Notes under the pieces: generated by a model
What the model was told of the DNA's origin: nothing
The model's database searches: none
What the model saw: the letters and a program-made list of their open reading frames with translations, nothing else
Made by a program: the position numbers and the translations under genes
From: JAIPEI01 sp041685835
GTDB lineage: Bacteria > Desulfobacterota > DSM-4660 > Desulfatiglandales > HGW-15
Assembly: GCA_041685835.1 (NCBI GenBank)
Contig: JAWLEX010000157.1
Span: 1 to 6,358 of the forward strand
Direction: 5' to 3'
Length of the DNA: 6,358 nucleotides
Shown here: piece after piece, positions 1-5,368 of the stretch
Position numbering within the stretch: position 1 is the first letter of the stretch
How the letters are laid out: every line of letters begins with the position of its first letter

Positions 1-80
1 TCCAATCCATAGACCCCGGAGTCTTCCTTCACACAGCGGTAGACATCAAGCTTTTCGTGTCAAGTATCATTTTATTCTCT

Positions 81-122
81 TTCGATTTCGATTTCGATAC
101 CGATCCCGATTTCGATTTCGAT
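81..122. repeat. Degenerate hexanucleotide tandem repeat, seven units of TTCGAT type
   Basis: Seven contiguous 6-base units end in CGAT: three TTCGAT, then ACCGAT, CCCGAT, then two TTCGAT. Five of seven are identical and the two variants are adjacent in the middle. On the minus strand the unit is ATCGAA. It lies in the spacer downstream of the M24 gene. Such arrays can expand or contract by replication slippage. I see no evidence for a protein-binding role. Confidence 0.85.
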
Positions 123-180
123 TATTCTAACATCAACACTTCTTATTTCTTCTGACAGCTTTTCAGGAGTAAGGCACTAA

Positions 181-198
181 TGCGGGTCTTTGCCCGCA
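181..198 (-). terminator. Possible weak hairpin terminator after the M24 gene
   Basis: A perfect 6-bp inverted repeat (TGCGGG/CCCGCA, six-base loop) lies about 60 bases past the M24 stop codon. A second palindrome, GGCTCCGGAGCC at 218-229, lies between it and the stop. Neither is followed by a clear T-run on the minus strand, so intrinsic termination is doubtful; these may only protect the mRNA 3' end. Confidence 0.25.
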
Positions 199-255
199 AA
201 CCAAGAGCGCGGTAGCAGGCTCCGGAGCCCCGGCGAGAAACAATAATTTCGTGAA

Positions 256-1407
256 TCACGCATAGAGCACCTCCACCGGCACCCGGCTTATCAGCCTGTG
301 CCCGGTCTCGGTGACTGTGACCACACTTTCGATCCCCGCCCCGAAACGCCCTTCAAACACCATCTTGGGCTCCAAGGCGAAAGTCATCCCCGGCAACAGG
401 GTCTCTTTACGGCCCGGTGCGATGAGCGGGGGCTCAATCAACTCTACACCGATTCCATGTCCCACAAAACGCACTTTGTTTCCACGCGGGCCAAGGTATG
501 AATCTCCATAACCCAGATCCTGCGCAACCTCCTTCGAAAAACGGAAAAGCTCATCCGGTGTACGGCCCGGCCCCACTTTTTCCAGCACCCGGTCGTGGAT
601 CTCGATGGCGGCCTTGCAGGCATCCTCCACTTCCACCGGAACAGGCCCCATGACAAGCATCCGCGTCTCGTCCATGTGATACCCAGCCATCTGAACTGCA
701 AAATCCACCATTACTGGTTCGCCCGCAGCCAGCAGGTTATAGCCCGCGCCGCAGGGAAACGCAGCGGACGTCCCTTCACCTGTGGCGGGTGCGTCCAGAA
801 CGCCCACCGTGCCTCCGCTCTTCCCGGCCAGGACATGCCAGGGGTAGCCCTCGGTCCTGTGGTCCCTCACCCGCACGCGTCCGCTTATGTCCAACTCTCC
901 GGCCCGGGCCTCCATAAGGCCCGAGAACGCGATCTCGGTGATGCCCGGCTCCATATTCTCCCTGGCGTATTCGAAAACCCGCCTGGTCCGCCCTGCAAGA
1001 GACTCCATCCATTGGAGTTCCCACGACGACTTGATCATTCGGGCGCCCAGCAGTGCGGGCGTGCCGTCCAGGAGCTCACTTCCCCAAAACGCGCGCCTGA
1101 CGCTCATGTAGTGCCTTACCGGCAGGACATCCATCTCCAGTCCGACAACCGACGGAAGCCGGCCGAACACATCGCGAACCCTGCCGGCTAGTCTCTCCAT
1201 GTCCGGACCGTCCCCTTCACCGGCATGAACCGGATCGCCTTCGGCCGGAAGGTACAGGTCCTCTCCTCCAGACTCCCCGGTGAGATAGAAGAAGTCCGCC
1301 GCGTGGGTGACAAGGAGTCCTTCGAGCCCAAGTTCATGAAGCCCCTCCTGGACCTTTGTCCTTCGCCGCAGAATCTCATCCAAAGGGACCTTTGAGTCAC
1401 TGGCCAT
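256..1407 (-). CDS. M24 family metallopeptidase-like protein (creatinase/aminopeptidase P fold), atypical active site
   Basis: 383 residues, complete; an in-frame TAA two codons before the ATG at 1407 rules out a longer form. Residues 10-125 resemble the creatinase N-terminal domain ('LGLEGLLVTHAADFFYLTGE'). Residues 135-375 are the pita-bread catalytic domain. All five metal ligands are present: D235, D246 (in YHMDETR), H317 (in GHGIG), E346 (in ALEPK) and E360. The catalytic histidine normally seven residues after H317 is I324 ('GVELIEPP'), and the histidine normally in the 'PH' motif before the first Asp appears to be C219 ('FPCG'). It may therefore not be a standard Xaa-Pro aminopeptidase; a different hydrolase or a non-catalytic metal-binding role is possible. 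Soluble, no signal peptide. It starts 50 bases after the HdrC-NfnB gene and is probably co-transcribed. Its ribosome site is weak: GGAAG, 13 bases upstream, overlapping the loop of a 4-bp hairpin (1417-1428). No function in the redox pathway can be read from the sequence. Confidence 0.88.
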   Translation of the reverse strand: MASDSKVPLDEILRRRTKVQEGLHELGLEGLLVTHAADFFYLTGESGGEDLYLPAEGDPVHAGEGDGPDMERLAGRVRDVFGRLPSVVGLEMDVLPVRHYMSVRRAFWGSELLDGTPALLGARMIKSSWELQWMESLAGRTRRVFEYARENMEPGITEIAFSGLMEARAGELDISGRVRVRDHRTEGYPWHVLAGKSGGTVGVLDAPATGEGTSAAFPCGAGYNLLAAGEPVMVDFAVQMAGYHMDETRMLVMGPVPVEVEDACKAAIEIHDRVLEKVGPGRTPDELFRFSKEVAQDLGYGDSYLGPRGNKVRFVGHGIGVELIEPPLIAPGRKETLLPGMTFALEPKMVFEGRFGAGIESVVTVTETGHRLISRVPVEVLYA

Positions 1408-1457
1408 ATATTATTTCACGCTTCCGTGCGGGGGCTGAAACCACAGGCCACGCCCTT

Positions 1458-3200
1458 CTAACGCCCGGCGCGTGCCTCTCTGACCAGACGGAGTTCCAGG
1501 TCGCACTGCAGGCAGCGAGAGGCCTCCTGCACAGCCTGCTCGTCACTGAAGCGGAGGTCCACTTCATCGAACCCGCGGTGACGCTCGTCCAGGGGCAGCT
1601 TGGGTAATTCAGCCCGCACCCTGTCGGCAAAGCCCCGCTCCCTCTTGCCGTCGTAGGAGGAAGTGTCCTCCCGTTCCGCCAGTGTCTCGTCGATATCGCC
1701 CGTCCCGCCCAGGAAACGGTCTATAGCGCATGCGGCCTTTCGGCCGGCCGCGATTGCGTCTATGACGGCGCCCGGGCCCTTGCCCACATCACCGCCCGCA
1801 TATACCCCGGGAAGACCGGTCGCCATGGTTTCTTCATCGATAAGGATCAGACCGCGCTCCACCTTTAAATCAGCCCCTTTGGCAAAGGAAAGGTCCGCCG
1901 ACTGCCCTACTGCAAGTATTACCTGGTCCGCATCCACGGTTTCAGTCGCCTCGCCGAAGGCGGGGCAGAAATTGCCCTCCTCGTCGAACACCGACGCGCA
2001 CTGGACGAGTTTCACACCGGATACCTTGCCTCCGTCGGCGATAATCCTTCCGGGCCCCCAGGCCGGCATCAGCCTGACCCCTTCCTCCAGGGCCTGCTCT
2101 ATCTCCCAGTCGTTGGCCGGCATCTCCTCCCGCTTCTCCAGGCAGGCCATTGTCACCTCTTTCGCACCGGTCCGAAGAGCAGTCAGGGCCACGTCAACGG
2201 CCACGTTCCCGCCGCCCACGACAAGGACCCTCTCCTTGAGCTTTATGTCCCCGCCTTGGGCCACTTGCGACAGGAAACCCACCCCCCAGAGCACGTCTTC
2301 CGCATCCGACCCCTCCAGCTCGATCTTACGGCTCTCCTGAAGGCCGGTGCCCAGGAAAACGGCGTCGAACTCCTTGCGGAGGGACTCGAGATCCATGTCA
2401 ACACCCAGCTTTTTCCCGGTCCGCAGTTCAATCCCGATCCCCAGTACCAGGTCGATCTCCCTGTCCAGGACGTCTTCCGGGAGGCGGTATGAGGGTATGC
2501 CGTAACGCATCATGCCGCCCGGCTTGGGCCTTGCTTCGAACACCGTCACCTCATGGCCCTTTTTGCGGAGGTAGAAGGCCGCGGTAAGCCCGGCAGGTCC
2601 CGCTCCCACCACGGCCACCTTTTTGCCCGTGCTTTCAGCCGTTTTGGTGTTCCTCTCGAACACGCCTTCAGCCTTGTCCGCCGCATACCGCTTGAGGGCG
2701 CATACGGCTATGGGCTGGTTCACCTCGCCCCTGCGGCACTCGGTCTCGCAGGGATGCATGCAGATCCTGCCTAGAACACCCGGAAAAGGGACTTTTTCGA
2801 GGATCACCGCACAGGCCTCCTCTGGTTTTCCGCCTGCTATGAACCGCAAATAAGCGGGGATGTCTATGCCGGCCGGGCAGGCCGCACTGCAGGGCGGCGG
2901 CCCCTCGGGAGGCACTAAGGCCTCCGGGCTCAGGACCCGCAGGGGCCGCAGGATGTCCAGGACAGCAATGCCGTTGGGGCAGACCGTCTCGCATCGCCCG
3001 CAGGTGGTGCAGGTCCACTGCTTTCCGGAATCGGCTGCCTCCCGGGCCATATCCATCTCGATGTAGCGGATGATCCTTCGGACATTGAAGTCTTCCTTGC
3101 CGGTCACGGGACAGGCAGAGGCACAACAACCGCACTGCTCGCAGGCATAAAGCATCTCCACATTGCCGAATTGTTCCGCCGGTACCGTGTTTGCATCCAT
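1458..3200 (-). CDS. HdrC-like domain fused to GltD/NfnB-like NAD(P)H oxidoreductase
   Basis: 580 residues from the ATG at 3200. A longer frame from GTG at 3212 is possible, but that GTG overlaps the best ribosome binding site. Residues 15-90 are HdrC-like, with two [4Fe-4S] motifs: C20-x2-C23-x2-C26-x3-C30 and C64-x2-C67-x2-C70-x3-C74. Residues 104-170 are the iron-sulfur helical domain of the GltD/NfnB/dihydropyrimidine dehydrogenase group (C104, C108, then GRICMHPCETEC with C147, C151, C155). The FAD site is VVGAGPAG at 197-204 with E222; the nucleotide site is VVGGGNVAVD at 327-336; the closing FAD motif GVYAGGDV is at 465-472. A C-terminal RCLQC (C563, C566) may add cluster ligands. It probably exchanges electrons between NAD(H) and the HdrA-type partners in the cytoplasm. 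The usual YRR phosphate-binding triplet of NADP-specific relatives is replaced by C-L-E (353-355), which suggests NADH. Forty bases separate it from the preceding gene. The family assignment is strong; direction of electron flow and cofactor choice are inferred. Confidence 0.92.
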   Translation of the reverse strand: MDANTVPAEQFGNVEMLYACEQCGCCASACPVTGKEDFNVRRIIRYIEMDMAREAADSGKQWTCTTCGRCETVCPNGIAVLDILRPLRVLSPEALVPPEGPPPCSAACPAGIDIPAYLRFIAGGKPEEACAVILEKVPFPGVLGRICMHPCETECRRGEVNQPIAVCALKRYAADKAEGVFERNTKTAESTGKKVAVVGAGPAGLTAAFYLRKKGHEVTVFEARPKPGGMMRYGIPSYRLPEDVLDREIDLVLGIGIELRTGKKLGVDMDLESLRKEFDAVFLGTGLQESRKIELEGSDAEDVLWGVGFLSQVAQGGDIKLKERVLVVGGGNVAVDVALTALRTGAKEVTMACLEKREEMPANDWEIEQALEEGVRLMPAWGPGRIIADGGKVSGVKLVQCASVFDEEGNFCPAFGEATETVDADQVILAVGQSADLSFAKGADLKVERGLILIDEETMATGLPGVYAGGDVGKGPGAVIDAIAAGRKAACAIDRFLGGTGDIDETLAEREDTSSYDGKRERGFADRVRAELPKLPLDERHRGFDEVDLRFSDEQAVQEASRCLQCDLELRLVREARAGR

Positions 3201-3209
3201 GTGTCTTCT

Positions 3210-3215
3210 CACCTC
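3210..3215 (-). promoter_or_regulatory. Ribosome binding site that decides the start of the HdrC-NfnB fusion
   Basis: The minus strand reads GAGGTG, with nine bases between it and the ATG at 3200. The alternative GTG start at 3212 is the last three bases of this same site and has no comparable site of its own upstream. The ATG start, giving a protein that begins MDANTVPAEQ, is therefore preferred. Confidence 0.65.
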
Positions 3216-3240
3216 GCACTTGTACCCGGTCGGCCCGGCT

Positions 3241-5304
3241 TCAGCCGAGGCCCAGTTCTTTTACCATGTCCCGCATGATGTTGGCGAACTTGGGTCCGTC
3301 CGCAGCCGAACACCACTCCAGCCGGAGCTTGTCCGGGTCGTAGCCTTTCTTCTGAAGCCTTTTCCGCGCGCGCCTGATCCTCGTATCGCATGCATAGTTC
3401 CCTGAGATGTAGTGGCAGGTGGGAAACTCACATCCGACAACCAGGACGCCGGCCGCGCCCAGCTCGTACGCCCGCTCGATCAGCTTGATGGGCACCCTGG
3501 CCGAACACATGACCCTGATCAGGCGTGCATTGGTGGGGTACTGGAGACGGCTCACGCCGGCCATGTCCACGCCGCCGAGCGCGCACCAGTGGCACACGAA
3601 ACCCAGGATCTTCTTGTCCGGATCCTCGGCCAGGGCCGCATCCACCTGGGCCTGAAGCTGCTCATCCGAATAGTGGACAATGGTGATGCACTCCTTGGGG
3701 CAATCGGCAGCACAGAGCCCACAGCCCTTGCACAGGGCCTTGATCACAGAAGGGCGTTTCTCTTCGTCGATCTCGATGGCCCCGTATGGGCACCGCTTGT
3801 AGCAAAGGTTGCACTGGTCGCAGTTGGTGAGGTCGATATCCGCCACTATGCCTTCGGCCTCGATGAAGCCGTTCTTCATGGGAATGGAGGCCCGCATGGC
3901 GGCGCCGATTCCCTCCTCGCACGACTCCTTCAGGGTCTTGGGATTCTTGGCGCAGCCGCAGAGTGCAACCCCGTCCGCTGGAAAGTCCAGGGGGCCGAGC
4001 TTTATGTGGCGTTCCTGGAAAAAACCTTCCTTGTTTGTGGAGACCTTGAGCTGTCCCCGCACGGCGTCTATACTCTCGTCTCCTGTGAAACCCACGGTGA
4101 GGACCAGCAGCTCAGCCGGAATGGTGATGTCGTCACCCATAAGGAAGTCCCGGACCTTGACGGACAATTTGCCGTTTTCCGCCGTCACCTCAGGGTACCG
4201 GTCGTCCGGAAACCGCACGAACCTGATACCGGCCTTCTTGGCCTCCTGAAAAATCACCTGCTCGTCCTTGACCAGGCTCATGTCACGGTAGAGGATGTAA
4301 ACTACGGCATCGGGGTTCCTCTTCTTCAAGGCCAGGGCGTTTTTCACCGACACCGGGCAACCCACGCTGCAGCATCCCCGCTCCTCGTTCCTGGACCCCA
4401 CGCAGTTGACGATCGCCGCACTTTGGAACCCGTCCAGGTCGTCGGACCTGAGCCTTTCCTCCAGCTGGAGCTGGGTCATGACTCGCGGGTCCTCTCCGTA
4501 CAGGAAGGCACCCTTGTCAGGTTCGATCTCGCGCATGCCCGTGGCCACGATAACCGTTGAAATCTCCAGATTCACGGTCTCCCCGCCCGCCTTGAGGGCG
4601 ATCCTGTAATTACCTATGTAGCCCTCCACGGACTCGATTTCCGCATCCGTGTAAACGGTAATGGCGGGATTCGCCTCCACTTTCTCTCGAAAGGCCTTTA
4701 CGATATCCGCACCCGGCATGGTATGGCCTTCATGGGCCACCGTGGATACCCGGTTGAGGATCCCTCCGAGTTTTGGACCCTTTTCCACGATGTAGGCCTT
4801 AAAGCCCTGCTCAGCCACGTACAGGGCCGCATTCATGCCCGATATCCCGCCGCCTATGATCATGCAGTCCTGACCCACGGGGAGCCGGATCTCTTCTCCT
4901 TCCTCGAGAAGAGCGGCCTTGGCAACGCCCATCTTTACGAGGTCCTTGGCCTTTTCAGTCGCAGCTTCCGGCTCCTTCATGTGGACCCAGGAGACCTGCT
5001 CCCGAATGCTCACGAACTCCAGGAGGTAGGGGTTGAGCCCCGCCTCCTTGACCGAGGCCTTGAACAGGGGCTCGTGGGTCCTGGGTGTACAGGAGGCTAT
5101 GACCACCCGGTTGAGGTTCTGCTCCTTTACGGCCTCTTTCATGGTGTTCAGCGCATCCACGGAGCAGGACCACTTGCCCTCGTCCACGTGTGTGACGTGG
5201 GGAAGCGTCTTTGCATACTCCACTACAGCCGGCACGTTCACCACTCCGGCGATGTTCGAGCCGCAGTCACAGACAAACACGCCGATTCTCAGCTCGTCAT
5301 TCAT
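3241..5304 (-). CDS. HdrA-like iron-sulfur flavoprotein fused to MvhD (QmoB-like architecture)
   Basis: Complete, 687 residues; ATG at 5304 has a good GAGGAA site 7 bases upstream. Residues 1-135 are the HdrA N-terminal domain ('VCDCGSNIAG' at 11-20, 'SCTPRTHEPLF' at 71-81, 'IREQVSWVH' at 100-108). The FAD domain begins with GGGISG at 151-156 and E174, and continues to about 470. A cluster motif lies at C301/C311/C312/C316. Two [4Fe-4S] ferredoxin motifs follow: C495-x2-C498-x2-C501-x3-C505 and C525-x2-C528-x2-C531-x3-C535. Residues 565-685 are an MvhD domain with its expected cysteines (C571, C574, C600, C625, C630, the last in CHY). In characterised systems HdrA carries the bifurcating FAD and MvhD links it to the electron donor; the same roles here are inferred. 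The ferredoxin domain that interrupts methanogen HdrA is absent; the upstream paralogue has it instead. The combination HdrA plus ferredoxin plus MvhD is that of QmoB, but the N-terminus looks more like true HdrA. Cytoplasmic; no signal peptide or membrane segment seen. Confidence 0.93.
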   Translation of the reverse strand: MNDELRIGVFVCDCGSNIAGVVNVPAVVEYAKTLPHVTHVDEGKWSCSVDALNTMKEAVKEQNLNRVVIASCTPRTHEPLFKASVKEAGLNPYLLEFVSIREQVSWVHMKEPEAATEKAKDLVKMGVAKAALLEEGEEIRLPVGQDCMIIGGGISGMNAALYVAEQGFKAYIVEKGPKLGGILNRVSTVAHEGHTMPGADIVKAFREKVEANPAITVYTDAEIESVEGYIGNYRIALKAGGETVNLEISTVIVATGMREIEPDKGAFLYGEDPRVMTQLQLEERLRSDDLDGFQSAAIVNCVGSRNEERGCCSVGCPVSVKNALALKKRNPDAVVYILYRDMSLVKDEQVIFQEAKKAGIRFVRFPDDRYPEVTAENGKLSVKVRDFLMGDDITIPAELLVLTVGFTGDESIDAVRGQLKVSTNKEGFFQERHIKLGPLDFPADGVALCGCAKNPKTLKESCEEGIGAAMRASIPMKNGFIEAEGIVADIDLTNCDQCNLCYKRCPYGAIEIDEEKRPSVIKALCKGCGLCAADCPKECITIVHYSDEQLQAQVDAALAEDPDKKILGFVCHWCALGGVDMAGVSRLQYPTNARLIRVMCSARVPIKLIERAYELGAAGVLVVGCEFPTCHYISGNYACDTRIRRARKRLQKKGYDPDKLRLEWCSAADGPKFANIMRDMVKELGLG

Positions 5305-5311
5305 TTGGACG

Positions 5312-5317
5312 TTCCTC
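5312..5317 (-). promoter_or_regulatory. Ribosome binding site of the HdrA-MvhD gene
   Basis: The minus strand reads GAGGAA seven bases before the ATG at 5304. This is a strong Shine-Dalgarno match and supports that start. It lies in the 64-base gap after the upstream HdrA/QmoA-like gene, in which I see no terminator. Confidence 0.7.
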
Positions 5318-5368
5318 GTCTATCGCTATCGGGGCGGGCGCCTTCAGAGCTCCTGCCCCGTCCCCGAA

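Larger units (their letters stand above)
1..255. other. Spacer downstream of the operon, no supported gene
   Basis: No frame with a convincing start, ribosome site and recognisable protein is visible. It holds the hexamer repeat (81-122) and two inverted repeats (181-198 and 218-229). Base composition is clearly more AT-rich at 60-160 than in the genes. Both strands have short open frames running to the left edge (plus strand 3-155; minus strand 59-1), so the end or beginning of another gene could lie here. Confidence 0.5.

Noticed and set aside
81..122. CRISPR array
   Set aside because: The 6-base units are contiguous with no spacers.
595..1191. Plus-strand open frame of 198 codons
   Set aside because: Antisense to the M24 gene, which keeps its metal ligands in register; the opposite frame has no recognisable motif.
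1408..1457. Terminator between the HdrC-NfnB and M24 genes
   Set aside because: Only a 4-bp stem is present and it is followed by mixed A/T sequence, not a T-run.
1663..2340. Plus-strand open frame of 225 codons rich in Ser, Pro and Arg
   Set aside because: Antisense to the NfnB-like domain; its composition is that of a GC-rich antisense frame.
3201..3212. GTG start at 3212 adding four residues to the HdrC-NfnB protein
   Set aside because: The GTG forms part of the GAGGTG ribosome site that is well placed for the ATG at 3200.
3412..4560. Plus-strand open frame of 382 codons
   Set aside because: It lies antisense inside the HdrA-MvhD gene, whose minus-strand product has clear family motifs throughout. 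Long antisense frames are expected in GC-rich genes, and this one shows no recognisable domain.
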